From: Dysidea avara
Lineage: Eukaryota; Porifera; Demospongiae; Dictyoceratida; Dysideidae
Reading direction: 5' to 3'
Assembly: GCF_963678975.1 (NCBI RefSeq)
Contig: NC_089280.1
Coordinates: 19,831,863-19,895,862 of the forward strand
Length of the DNA: 64,000 nucleotides
The translations under genes and the position numbers were made by a program. Below, one piece after another: positions 1 through 11,229 of the stretch. Every line of letters begins with the position of its first letter. Positions within the stretch are counted from its first letter, which is position 1. The notes below the pieces were generated by a model. The model had not been told where the DNA came from, searched no databases, and saw nothing but the letters and a program-made list of their open reading frames with translations.

Positions 1-880
1 GTGTGGGATTTTCATAATAGCAGTGAGAGTTGTGTTTCTAAGATAGCTTCCCCTGTTGTGTGCATCCAAATCTTATAAGGATGATTTTTTTATCATCAAT
101 GAAATTGACAGAGTTTATCTGTTGTGCATACACATGTGGTGCATCGTGCTTCAGTGACTGTTTTATTAGAGTGTTTTGTCTGTTGCATATGTGTTCTTTA
201 CAAAGAGCATTAGGTCAAAATAGAAAAATAGCAACTTATTTCACTATTGTTTGTAGTTGTTCAATTAGTTACCACTAAGCCTTGGTCTGGTTGTTACAAT
301 TTACGATTTAAACCTTAAATAAACTTCCAATATGGGATGAAATTCCTTGTCTGCATGTCTTCTGGTATCAAGACTCACGGTAGTGAGTCACGAGGCCTAG
401 AAGCACAAAGCGCGTGCCCACAATAATATAAACACACGACCACTACTGTGAGTCATTTACATGAGGGATCGATTACACAATCTTTTAAAATCCGCATGGC
501 GAAATCTCAGGCTTACTAAAAGATTCCACCTCGAAACCAGGGACATGTAACCTTTGTATAATGAGTAACTACCACACGAAAAGGCAGGCGAATTGTTGGA
601 GTAGCTTGTTCCATCGCCCACCCATTTACCATGCCTTCATTAAATTATTTATTCAAATGTGCATCGTTCTTTTTTTCATTTTCTTCGTCATCGCATCCCA
701 TTGAAGTGATTTTCTTTCAACCATGAAGTCATATTGTAAAAAGGCTGCGGCTATCAGGGGCTTTTTACACAATGTATCTGTGCATTTAATTTCGCTAAAA
801 GTTGTTTGTTAGTTTATGAGATCGCTTTTGTGCTCTTTGAAGATTCAAACTTGCCGCCATGATGTCGAGGTGTGAGGCGC
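1..880. other. No gene recognised
   Basis: I see no coding frame with recognisable content and no complete repeat here. Short open frames on the plus strand near the left edge have no family features and are probably chance. Confidence 0.4.
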
Positions 881-892
881 CCGCCTCAATTC

Positions 893-990
893 CCAAACAG
901 CGTGGAAGTGATCATGAAGGAAATGGGCAAGGTCATTGGCCATAGCGAGCTGGCTGAGTTGATGGACACTGTGCTGTCAACTCTTGGTTT
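893..990 (+). CDS. Possible isolated host exon, unrecognised
   Basis: A stretch preceded by an AG (ccaaacag, ending near 890) and followed by GTGAGC near 991 is open in one frame. It would encode an amphipathic helical segment that includes EVIMKEMGKVIGHSELAEL. Base composition is more GC-rich than the surroundings, as expected for coding sequence. I do not recognise the family and no partner exon is visible nearby. It could be a lone exon of a gene that extends left of the window, an exon relic, or chance. Confidence 0.25.
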
Positions 991-993
991 AAT

Positions 994-2314
994 TGTGAGC
1001 AGTCACTGATTTGTTTTAATTCCGCCACGGTATGCCTCCACTGACTCGTCAGCGTGACTCCGGCCCATGCAGGGCCGTACATAGCAATAGCCAGCTGTTT
1101 CATACCTACTGTAGTGATACAGTTGAAGTAATTTACTGCTACATTACCTTCGCACGTCTCTAATCCCGCCCCAGCTCTTCAGTGCCTGTGAAACTTCAGT
1201 GTTGACTTAAAAAGCCAGCATCAGCACATCACCTTTCAGTCACAGCACTCGTAGACCCTCATGCAACCACCCACAATTATGGAAACTCTTTAATGATAGC
1301 ATGATATATTGTAATAGTAAACATTTACATTATGATGATCCCATAAAATTTATAAAAAAAAGAAGAAAAAAAGACTACAGTAGCACAAGAAGCCAGATAC
1401 ACTAGTGTTTGGCTATGAAGTACCACCAAGAGGTCATAATACAGTAGTGGGATCTTGGTACCACATATTGTTTTTTCTTCACCATTTGCGTGATTTGTCC
1501 ATTGACCATAAACTCACCCGCCAACAGTCACATCAGTATCCACCCTGCATATACAGAAAGGGATACAGTATGGTAAGGCACAGCTAACTAAAAACATGTA
1601 ATCATATAGTCAGACTAACGTCAAATATGTATATTGTGTGTGTAGCATATGTGTGTACATATTGTTATTCAAGCTGAGTATGTGTCTAGGCCAGTTCTTA
1701 AAATCCAGGACCCTGCCATTGTCCCACACCTAATATGCACTACACACATACACCAACATTCCAATTATACTCACCACATGTTGTAGTTGGACTTCAACCA
1801 GCGTACTTTACAAAAGTCTTTATGGTCAGGAGGTCCTACGTAGGTTCCTTGGGTTGATCAGATTGAGGCAGGTCTTGTATGGGAGGAGACAGCAGATAAA
1901 ACAGTGTGACTAACACCTATACAACATGAGCATCACATCATTTTATACACATTAAAGTGGGCATCCCACATAGCCATTCCCAAGATGTATTATTCAGCAT
2001 ACTGAAGCTGGTAGCAGTTGATGACCAATTTTGTAATATATTACTTGACCAGTTTTGTGGTTCTCACCTATATGCTACATTGTTGACATAACAATTTTTG
2101 TTGCTAGGAGACATATAAACTAGGAGGGACTAATGGTTATAGCATAATGGTAAACAAGTTACAACAGCAAAGGAAATTTTATAACCAGCAGTGATCTAGT
2201 TGATAGAGACAATTTGTAGTTTCTCCAGTCCTTGTTTGAGAATAAGCACATTAGCTGCTATAAGCACAACAAAAGCAGCCTAAATTTTAACACAAGGTTT
2301 ATGATGCGAACTCA
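994..2314. other. Intergenic, no gene seen
   Basis: No coding frame of interest, RNA gene or complete repeat could be supported in this stretch. Confidence 0.4.
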
Positions 2315-2317
2315 TTA

Positions 2318-2614
2318 TGCACCTAAGAATGTGTTGCCCCACCACCCCCTTTGGATGTAAGTGGGGTTTTACAAGGGGAATTGACATGAAACTGCTGCCT
2401 CACTATGGGGGACAATCATTCACTAAGCACCCAAGTAATTTTCTACGCTATGTCAAATCCCAAGTAAAGCACCACGTTGCAACTGGAGCCAATGGGTGGG
2501 GATTTGACACAATAGGTTTGCCCTACCATGGGGCATTTAACATTCGGTTGTGCCCACTATAGCCCCATATATGCCTGAAGGGACGGGTAGTGGGGCAATA
2601 CATTGATAGATGCA
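2318..2614. mobile_element. PIF/Harbinger-like MITE, copy 1
   Basis: A short non-coding element with imperfect terminal inverted repeats beginning TGCACCTA and ending TAGATGCA. Both ends have the GCCCCACCACC / GGTAGTGGGGC block. It is flanked by TTA on both sides (2315-2317 and 2615-2617), a 3-bp target duplication of the kind PIF/Harbinger elements make. The 81-codon open frame inside it is not a gene. A related copy lies at 35494-35752. Confidence 0.6.
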
Positions 2615-2619
2615 TTACA

Positions 2620-3273
2620 GGGGTAAATAGATTAAGCCTGTACCTTGCGGGCCTAAGCATGTTCCTCTCCTGTTTTGAAAAATAATCTTTTATTGCCTGG
2701 CCCTAACTGAAGTTTGCCTGACACCTTCAGCAACACAAAAAGCTGTCTAAAATGGTTAATTTAGCTTTGACTATTGGCAAACTACAACACTCAACAATTA
2801 TATCAGAGTATACATAACTCTATATATCTGCCCAGTTACTATACAGTAGGGTCCATGGTTGTCTCAGATCTGCACATATTATCATCACATCGATCGATTG
2901 ATGCATAGTAATTATGGTATACTGTATGTACGCATTGAGCTGAGCCCTCAAAAATATTAACTTATTAGCTTTGTAGTATTGACTTACTTGCTAATCATTC
3001 AAATGCCTGACACATTATTTATAGCCAAAGTTTTCACCATACATTATAGGAAGCCATAACAGTATATAGCCTTATAGTCTTTCCTGAACTCAGTGGTGAT
3101 GGAAGCATTTGTCTGCTCTTGACAACTTTGTTGTCATCACCAACCATCTGGTTGGTTGAAATGTTGAGAAAAAATCTTTCATTTTTAGCTGTTTTCTTAC
3201 TAGGGTTCAGCTTAACTTGTTCGCGGTCTGACCCACACAGCTGCTAGAACAAGCCAGCTGCAAGGATCTGGCC
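2620..3273. other. Intergenic, no gene seen
   Basis: Nothing could be supported in this stretch between the MITE and the foldback element. Confidence 0.4.
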
Positions 3274-3282
3274 TACAAAAAC

Positions 3283-3732
3283 TAGTCTCGCGTGGCCAGA
3301 CCGCTTTTTTCCGTATATTGGGTGGGGAAAAAAGGGTCTGGTGCAACTCCAATAGCTGTTTACTTCTGAGCCGTCCCCACATTCCGGGGACGCTAATTGA
3401 ATAACATTGGTCACAAAGGAGGTGCCATGACGTCAGTAAGTTAACTAGAGATCTGTTTATCCTTTAAACGAATCTTAATTTGCTCCGATGTCTCTTTTAT
3501 AGCATCTTGAAAGTTAATCCTCATCGTGTAACAAGACTCACAACCGGAGCAGGAGTGTAGGAATACTTCATAGTTTTACTGACGTCATGGCACCTCCTTT
3601 GTGACCAATGTTATTCAATTAGCGTCCCCGGAATGTGGGGACGGCTCAGAAGTAAACAGCTATTGGAGTTGCACCAGACCCTTTTTTCCCCACCCAATAT
3701 ACGGAAAAAAGCGGTCTGGCCACGCGAGACTA
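3283..3732. mobile_element. Foldback element, Mutator-like, copy 1
   Basis: A 450-bp element with near-perfect inverted arms of about 145 bp starting TAGTCTCGCGTGGCCAGACC. It is flanked by a perfect 9-bp direct repeat, tacaaaaac (3274-3282 and 3733-3741). Long inverted arms with a 9-bp target duplication are typical of non-autonomous Mutator-like (MULE) foldbacks. There is no coding content. A second copy, split by a later insertion, lies at 31462-32892 and also has a 9-bp duplication, which supports the boundaries. Confidence 0.8.
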
Positions 3733-4290
3733 TACAAAAACATGGATATATAATCCCAGGAAGCTACTATGGCGTGGGGAATTCCTGTCTAAAATTACGA
3801 CAGTAGTTAAATATCCGTTTACAATAACTTATACACGAACTTACTCGGCAATTCGCTGGGAGGATAGTGTGATGCATTCAACGCCTTCATGTCCATTCCG
3901 AGGCATACATTCAGCAACAACTCGCAGCCGATTCACCTCCACTTGTTACACACAGAGACTAGTTATATCACCAACCCACCACTTCAGGAAGAACCATTAA
4001 GATGGTAGCCTCGACTTTGTCACTATCCCCGGTTCTTATTTTCACGTGTAACATCACGCAAAATATCACGTGCATGAGTTCTTGAGAGAAATTTGAACGA
4101 GTTTTCTCTTAGCAAGTCACTTTAATAGCGCTTCTAAACACTGAACTTGAAGGAAGCTTTTGCTACTGATTTAGCTAGCTAATCTGATACTGAAGCTGTT
4201 TTTATGCATGCATGCAGTGTCTCCTATGTATAGTAGCCAATCTTCAGTATTAAACTGTATGTTCTCAGTCCATTCAACAAAAAGTAGTGA

Positions 4291-4886
4291 TATCCTATGC
4301 CAAAAACAGCCCAGCTGTAAAAAAAAGGTGAGGCCAAGAATGCACAAGTACATGTTCATGGAGTAACTACAACCAAAAGACATGATATCAAAATCTGGCC
4401 AAGAAAGCATTTACAGTATAGGCACTTTTATGCATTCGTTTCCTATACTATGATGCTTCACATTATCACATCCAGCTAGCTGTACATGTGTGCTTGCAAT
4501 ATAAACAATACTACTGAGATGATAAAAGATGATTACACTGCATTGTTACCAAAATTAATTTAACTAAACATTTACAATTGGTTTCTACTTGGCCATCTGA
4601 AACCAATTGTAAATTTTTAATTAAATTAATTTTGGTAACAATGTAGTGTAATCATCTTTTATCATCTCAGTAGTATTGTTTATATTGCAAGCACACATGT
4701 ACAGCTAGCTGGATGTGATAATGTGAAGCATATAGAAAACGAATGCATAAAAGTGCTTATACTGTAAATGCTTTCTTGGCCAGATTTTGATATCATGTCT
4801 TTTGGTTGTAGTTACTCCATGAACATGTACTTGTGCATTCTTGGCCTCGCCTTATTTTACAGCTGGGCTGTTTTTGGCATAGGATA
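4291..4886. mobile_element. Near-perfect palindromic element
   Basis: Left arm 4291-4585 and right arm 4599-4886 are reverse complements with few differences, separated by a 13-bp loop. Because of this, mirrored open frames starting MLSWPDFDIMSFG appear on both strands; they are not genes. The tip of each arm (cagcccagctgta) resembles the tip of the palindromic element at 39599-40799, so the two may be related foldback families. I could not settle a target duplication. The right arm ends about 25 bp before a SYF1-like exon relic. Confidence 0.75.
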
Positions 4887-4912
4887 CAGTGTTTCATGCC
4901 TTATTTATTGTA

Positions 4913-6257
4913 GTCGCTCTGATGAAGAAGATATACCGCAACTTGACAGACCTGGAGGAAAGCCATGGGGCATTTGAGGTTAGCTACTGAACTATATTTC
5001 ATATTTTATTACTTTTTAAAGGAAATGCCCTCCATTTTAAATTATGTACTTGTTTGCTGGTTTCAAGATCTTTTCCCAAAAGGAATATTAAGTGTATTTG
5101 TTTATCTTCCTTATGGCCTTATGGCCTACCTGAAAATTCTTGTAGCAGCTAGTCACAAATAAACATTTTCTACAATTTAAACTGTAGTAACCTTGTACTA
5201 GACTTTAAAGTAAGGTCTCCTGGCCTACGTTTATAACCTAATGTCAATGTATCTGTACCACCTAGGCTGTGATAAATTAAGTTGTTCTATACAACAGAAT
5301 TCTGGACCTCAACCTCAGATCATCTTCAACTTTGGTCTCTTTCTTACTTTGAAGAAGCGTTTAAACATATATCCAAGGGTATGTTCTATTATAGTGATTG
5401 CATCTGGAAACTGGAAGATGTATTTACTTGCTATCAAAATGACGAATATATTTGTCGATGGTGTATGATCTATAAGAGTAATTGAACAGAATGCTGTATA
5501 TAAAAATAGTCTGTAGTACATACAGAGCCATGACTGTAAATAACCAGTGCTCGATCAATTTCTCTCTAGCTCAGTACAAATGAACAACCCAAGAGTGAGT
5601 GTGCTCTATTCAATAAAAATGTGTTTGTGTTCTATTTAGCAGCTTACTATCTGTTCATTGCTGATATTTGTGTCTTTTTACCTATGTGATGTGTTCTATT
5701 TATGAAGCATACATACTAGAGATGCAACAATACATCGATATATCGCGTATCGTATTGTATTAAGACAATATTGCTGTATTGATACAAAGTCAAACAGTAT
5801 CGATATATTGTGTATCGTAATAATTATATCGACATATTGTGGCTTGTTAACATGGCTGACAATCAAATTATTGTACAACTGAATAGTATGTAATGCTTCT
5901 CAAAGAAAAATTAGCTCACTTATTTCTTTAAAAAACAACATAGACCATTGCTTAGACTACACTTTGTATCGTGCAATATATCGCTGTATCGTGATACACC
6001 AGAGGCACTATATTGATACGTCTACACACTGTATCGTTGCAACTCTAATACATACACACTATGAATGTACTTGTGTATCAGACAGTAGTTTAGTCTTGAC
6101 AAATTGGCACATTTTTTGTGTGCAGGTGGCCAAGACATTTGAAGTTCATAATGGAAATGAAGACACCTTCAGAGAGATGTTGCAGCATACAGGCACAGTT
6201 CAGTACTCAGGCCAACTTTGGCTTCTGCACCTGGACAAGAAACCAGTAACAAAGCAG
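4913..6257 (+). pseudogene. SYF1/XAB2-like pseudogene, C-terminal exon relics
   Basis: Three exon-like pieces in the right order match the C-terminal half of SYF1/XAB2, the TPR (HAT-repeat) scaffold of the NineTeen splicing complex. Piece 1 (4913-4978) reads TDLEESHGAFE and ends at a GT. Piece 2 (about 5298-5378) follows an AG and carries RILDL, then PQIIFNFGLFL, then YFEEAFK in three different frames, so it has at least two frameshifts. Piece 3 (6126-6257) follows tgcag and reads KTFEVHNGNEDTFREML before losing frame. Splice-site-like borders remain, so this came from a genomic duplication rather than a processed copy. A hAT MITE sits between pieces 2 and 3. The matches are to the human protein as I remember it. 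The other exons that should lie between these pieces were not found. Confidence 0.7.
5717..6047. mobile_element. hAT-type MITE
   Basis: About 330 bp with imperfect terminal inverted repeats, TAGAGATGCAACAATACA at the left and its complement at the right. It is flanked by a perfect 8-bp duplication, atacatac (5709-5716 and 6048-6055). Both the TIR start and the 8-bp duplication fit hAT. The interior is rich in short ATCGATA-type inverted motifs. It lies inside the SYF1-like pseudogene, so it inserted into an intron or after the copy died. Confidence 0.8.
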
Positions 6258-6259
6258 GT

Positions 6260-8920
6260 TACCTATCTATGAACTATGTATATACACAAATACTTCTACA
6301 AAATTGCATTCTGTTTTTCTGACCAAGACTGTTTTGAAGTATTACAATTGCCTTGTTGCAATGGGTTGCTTATATATTAAGGTGATTGGTGATTGGGACT
6401 AACATTCCCTCTTACAAATATGCATAGCTTACTTCATTACTTTTGTTGTTAACGTAACGGTGAATCCAGGGCATTGGTAATCCATACTCTACCAAAAGTG
6501 AATGCTCTATTAGAGTATTTCATTAACAGCATTGACTTCCCACCAACTAAATGTTTTAGCTGTAATTAAGTGCTATCAGGATGCACAAATTATTAAAAAC
6601 AAATACCACTGTACAAAAGCATTTCTTAGTAAGCTATAGAAGTGTTGTACATTGACCTGCCAACTGTCCTTGTCAATTTCACAAACTTCAGTCTTGCCAT
6701 CTAATCTATTATAATAAACTACACACACAGAGAGAAACAAAATTACTTCTACATCATAGGGTGGCATGCACAGATAATACAAATAGTTACTTGGGTGCAT
6801 GATTTTGGTTGACGGTAGTACTTCAACCAAAATGGTATGTTGGAATGTTTAGTTTGAAGGGGTAGTAATAATTGGGAACTATATGGCAATCTGTAAACAA
6901 ACTAAATTAGTAATAGTACAGCGTAAATTGTTGCATATAAATTAATCATATACAAAAGGCTACAACGAATGTCAAATTCAGTGTCTGGATATTTGGATGT
7001 CTTAATACCAAACTATTTGGTAAAATGCAAAAGTGCTAGAATTCAGTTACACATTGCCACATACATGGCCACTTTCTATGAAATATATGCAAAATTAATG
7101 GTGGTTGTCTTTATAATCAATTTTACATGGCAGAATAGTCCATCTTGTAGAAATATAACTGGTAACCAACACCATTTCCATTGTAAACGCTTATAATGTA
7201 CTAGTAGACAAATATCCAAATAGTAAATTTCAGGCATCCAGATAAAATCTTAATGAAGGAACATACAAACAAATCAAAGATTTATTACATACAAATTTTC
7301 GAGAGGTGTGATTTTTATGGATTTTGTAATATATTATTATTGTTTATTGTCTGTCTGTGAAGTTTTCATCCAACAAAACTAGCCCTGTGCTAACCCCATA
7401 GATTGCACCCCCTCAAAAGCTGACTATGCAAAATTGACATCCACCAGCCTTGAAATATTCAAAAATAAATTGAACCATTTAACTATCTTTCTTTTTTTTG
7501 TACAGTGTATACTCAATATTGAATTTGTACAGTAATAATAACAATAACAATAAATATATTCCTCCTGTGTTGTTTGCTGTTCTAGCAACACTATATCTAT
7601 TCGGTCAATTTCTATATTCCTTTTATCTGTTGGTAATGAATTGTGTGTAACATTTTGAAGTGAGTTGTCTGATGTATCAGATGAGGGATACAGTAGAAGA
7701 TCCGGAAGTTTTCAAATAAGATACAATATGTAAGTGCTACACTGTCAGAATTGTGCTTGCTGGCTGTTGATTTGATTTGAGACACCGGACTGTATTACAG
7801 TAATTAGCTTTGCATTTCCAAAGCAGTGTAATGCACAGTTCAAAATATCTTCTTGAAATGTTTAGCATCAGTTATATGATCGCTTTGTTTTGTGCTGCAT
7901 CTTGCTCCTCATTATAATTGCACGTCTAGCCGATGAAACTAATCTTTTTTGCATGCAAAGTTTGTGCCTTCCCTTGTAGTAGGATTTAATTCTCACTACA
8001 GGGGTTAATGTGGGGGCTGGGTTAGCTATTGCCCTCCTCTCCCAGGTTTTTACCTAAAATTCTGGATTAAGCCCTGCACTAAATTATCTATGAAGACCTG
8101 ACATGGTTTGCATGTTCTTGCTTGGTCACATTACGTCTCCATTTTCTTTCAATGTGGTCTGCACCATCACCAATGAAATTGGTGTAGCACACATCATGCT
8201 GCTTTTCAGCCACATAAAACCCTTCCAACATAATGATGTGTAACTCCATGGACTGATTCATGTTCCTTGTCACAACCTTTGCACATACCTCACAAAACTT
8301 GTTTCATACGCCAACATACAACAACTTTTCAGTCAAAGCATTGCATGAATACTTACGTGTGCATTCACACCATTGTGTTACTATTTGCTTTTCTTCTTTC
8401 CCTGCAGCTATATTAGTGACTCCTCCAAATTGTTCACCACCATTTACCAGTAACCTGTTCCATGCAAACAGCTGCTAAATTATCGGTCCAGTGTGCTCTG
8501 CCAGTACTTGTGATCTGCTGATTAAATTTTGCAGTTCATGACTGAATCTAATCCATCACGATCTTTTTCTTCAGCACACCAGGTGAATTTACCATCTCCA
8601 ATGGGAAGGTCAGTACTGTATCATATGTTGTGTTACTTCATGTACATGTTGCTTAATGGCTGCAGATTTACTCAGCAATACCTTCACACTCTCAGTGAGA
8701 CCATACTTCATGGCTCTGTAACATGTGGTTCCGTAATAGAAGATTCAATAACAGATGGTTCCATGGACACAGTGTTGAACAATGGCACAGTTCTGCAGTG
8801 CAAGACTGTGATGTTGCATTTGTGCTACCATGCTTTATAGTTGTCCTGTAAGTATGCCACTTATCAGTTAAATATACAGAATGCCATTGCATTTATCTTT
8901 TATTTTCTGCTACAGAAACA
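6260..8920. other. Long stretch with no recognised gene
   Basis: I see only short open frames without family features. An open frame at 8529-8840 contains short internal near-repeats and no recognisable domain. A short remnant resembling the recurrent tctattagagtat motif lies near 6507. Nothing more can be supported. Confidence 0.4.
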
Positions 8921-8929
8921 TTCCAATGT

Positions 8930-9972
8930 CCATTACAATGACACCTCTGCCTTCACTTGCTTCCCATTTTACAAAGCTATTATGTGTAAGTGTATGTGTG
9001 AAAGTCATCTTATACTAGCGATGCTATAGAATTTCAGATGCTTAATTTCACATGGGATCAATGACTGTTTGCACCATGCATGTACTGCATAGCTAGAAAT
9101 TTTTGAGGGATCACGAAAATCTAGAAAACATAATTTTTTTTTGTGGTAAGGTAATAGCTACATGTATCAGCCTCAAACATTCATGATCATATTTTCACGA
9201 AGCTATATTACTCGCGAAAGTTTCATTCCTCAAAATTTCCGGTTATACAGTATAATATTGCTTACTTGCAATTTTTAAAATATTTAGTACATTACCACCT
9301 GTAATTAGGCTGAGCCTAATATGCTCAAAAATTTGCCAATTATATATTCCTTCCAGAAGTTTTACCTATTATTCTCATATCTATCTTATCATTCCAATAA
9401 ATCTTCTTATGCGTCTTCTATACCTTATTTGGTTACTGTATAATAAGAAAGCAGTCCATCTGTAACATCAGCCTCCATGACTTGTAGGTATATAGATAGG
9501 TAAAATAGTGTTCTTTATACTCTTTGCAGTCCCTCTAAGCTCTACAATTGCCATTAAATTATTGCCAGTGTAGTCAACTTTACTGAACAAATGTTTTGGA
9601 CGTAAATTGTTGATTATTTATGGCTTAAGTGTCACAATGGGTCACTGGAGAAAATAATTTAGCTACTTATTCATTTAACCGCACAGTTTAACTCATAGAC
9701 CATTCCGTGGACTCACAAATCTGATACACAAGTAAATTGCTGATACATATTGCCTTACCACAAATTTTTTTTTATGTTTTCTAGATTTTCGTGATCCCTA
9801 AAAAATTTCTAGCTATACAGTACATACATGGTGCAAACAGTCATCGATCCCATGTGAAATTAAGCATCTGAAATTCTATAGCATCGCTAGTATAAGATGA
9901 CTTTCACACATACACTTACACATAGCTATGTAAAATGGGAAGTAAGTGAAGGCAGAGGTGTCATTGTAATGG
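8930..9972. mobile_element. Foldback element with ~230-bp arms
   Basis: Arms at about 8930-9165 and 9745-9972 are inverted copies with roughly one difference per few tens of bases, separated by about 580 bp of AT-rich sequence. The arms begin CCATTACAATGACACC. No transposase frame is visible. The target duplication could not be fixed with confidence. It is probably a non-autonomous DNA transposon. Confidence 0.7.
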
Positions 9973-10186
9973 ATGGCAATATTGTGACATTGCTTTGCTG
10001 AGTAACAGTAAATATAGTAAAGTAAACATTTTCACAGTGTGCTTGTACTATATTATTAAATTATCAGTTGTTTTAGTAGCAATACAAGCATGCATTTCTT
10101 TCAATTAATTACTTCCATTACCATTTCTTATTAGCACACTTTAATAATGAATATGACATAGTAGTAGTACAGTACTGAAATGACAG

Positions 10187-10326
10187 TTTCAACTACATCA
10201 AGGTGGAGATCCATGAGAACTGATAGCTACAATAGCAGAAAACTACATAGTGACAGACAATGTGTGCATATATAGCTACATGAGGTTGTAGAATTTAGCT
10301 ATAGCTTTTCAGTAGCAGTGGTACAG

Positions 10327-10358
<32 letters not shown>

Positions 10359-10498
10359 CTGTACCACTGCTACTGAAAAGCTATAGCTAAATTCTACAAC
10401 CTCATGTAGCTATATATGCACACATTGTCTGTCACTATGTAGTTTTCTGCTATTGTAGCTATCAGTTCTCATGGATCTCCACCTTGATGTAGTTGAAA
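10187..10498. repeat. 310-bp palindrome centred on a (TA)n tract
   Basis: Two arms of about 155 bp meet at a (TA)n run near 10331-10358 with essentially no spacer and near-perfect complementarity. The right arm holds the 3' end of the neighbouring secreted-protein gene, including its TGA, so the left arm is a mirror copy of that gene's tail. It may be a genuine hairpin-mediated inverted duplication, or a cloning or assembly artefact at an AT-rich hairpin. Confidence 0.8.
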
Positions 10499-11171
10499 AC
10501 ATACTGTTCATTTGAACCCTCCCTGTACACTTCTAGCCACAGACCTTGATCTAGATTGATAGAGCGTGTATAGGCCACAGGGGTAATCACTCCACTATCA
10601 ACAGAATTGTAGCATGAACCCCATTTTTAATGGTTAGGACAAACTGTTCTGGTGGGATGGAAGAGTTATGATTCGCACCAGGAAACGTTTTCATTGATAA
10701 GGCAGTAGATCCCATTATTGCTTTCATCCCTTGACAACGATCAGCTTCTTCTCGCATTTCAAATCCTACTCCATACAATTCATCAGATACAAAGAACTTA
10801 GGATCACTGTCTCCACTCCGTACTCCACTGTCTAGTCCAATAGTCGCTACTACAACAATATCAGCATCAACAGAGAGTAAATTTTTCTTCAGCAAGGGTA
10901 GTTTGAAAAGTAGACCATAGCTTGGAAAGCCTGCTCCAAAATATAGTGCTGTAGCATTGTAAGTATAAGAGGAGGCAATGTCTGCTTTGCTGACTATATC
11001 ACTGAGAGTATACACCTTGTAAAAGGGTATTATTGTATCATATCTCACCAACTAGATAGAAATACAAAATTCAAGTCCTATTAAATCTCAGCACATATTG
11101 TACAGTATACGAACCTCACAGTTGGCTTGTATGAAAAAGCACAATGAAAGTCCAAACACAAGTTGAAACAT
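10462..11171 (-). CDS. Small secreted protein, two exons, one frameshift
   Basis: Exon 1 (11115-11171) encodes a clean signal peptide, MFQLVFGLSLCFFIQANC, and ends GAG before a GT donor. The acceptor is ctatctag, and exon 2 begins at 11051 with the frame kept. Exon 2 reads through ADIVVVATIGLDSG and GVGFEMREEADRCQGMKA to FVLTIKNG, where the frame would stop at 10587. A different frame opens at the same point and runs on as NSVDSGVITPVAYT and WLEVYREGSNEQYVF to a TGA at 10462, with protein-like content. A one-base indel in the A/G run near 10612-10625 (TTAAAAATGGGG) best explains this. It is either a sequence error or a broken allele. The family is not recognised; the product is probably extracellular and all-beta. 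A TATA box lies 50 bp upstream of the ATG. Confidence 0.65.
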
Positions 11172-11220
11172 CTCAAAGAAGCTGATTTATCAGATGTCAA
11201 CAGTCAGCAAACTCAAGCAT

Positions 11221-11227
11221 TTATATA
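11221..11227 (-). promoter_or_regulatory. TATA box of the secreted-protein gene
   Basis: TATATAA read on the minus strand, 50 bp upstream of the ATG at 11171. This implies a very short 5' leader. Spacing and orientation fit a core promoter. Confidence 0.5.
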
Positions 11228-11229
11228 CA

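Noticed and set aside
2317-2562. Open frame of 81 codons as a host exon
   Set aside because: It lies wholly within a MITE with inverted ends and a TTA duplication.
4171-4977. Mirrored open frames starting MLSWPDFDIMSFG on both strands
   Set aside because: They are the two arms of a palindromic element; neither has a domain or coding-like bias.
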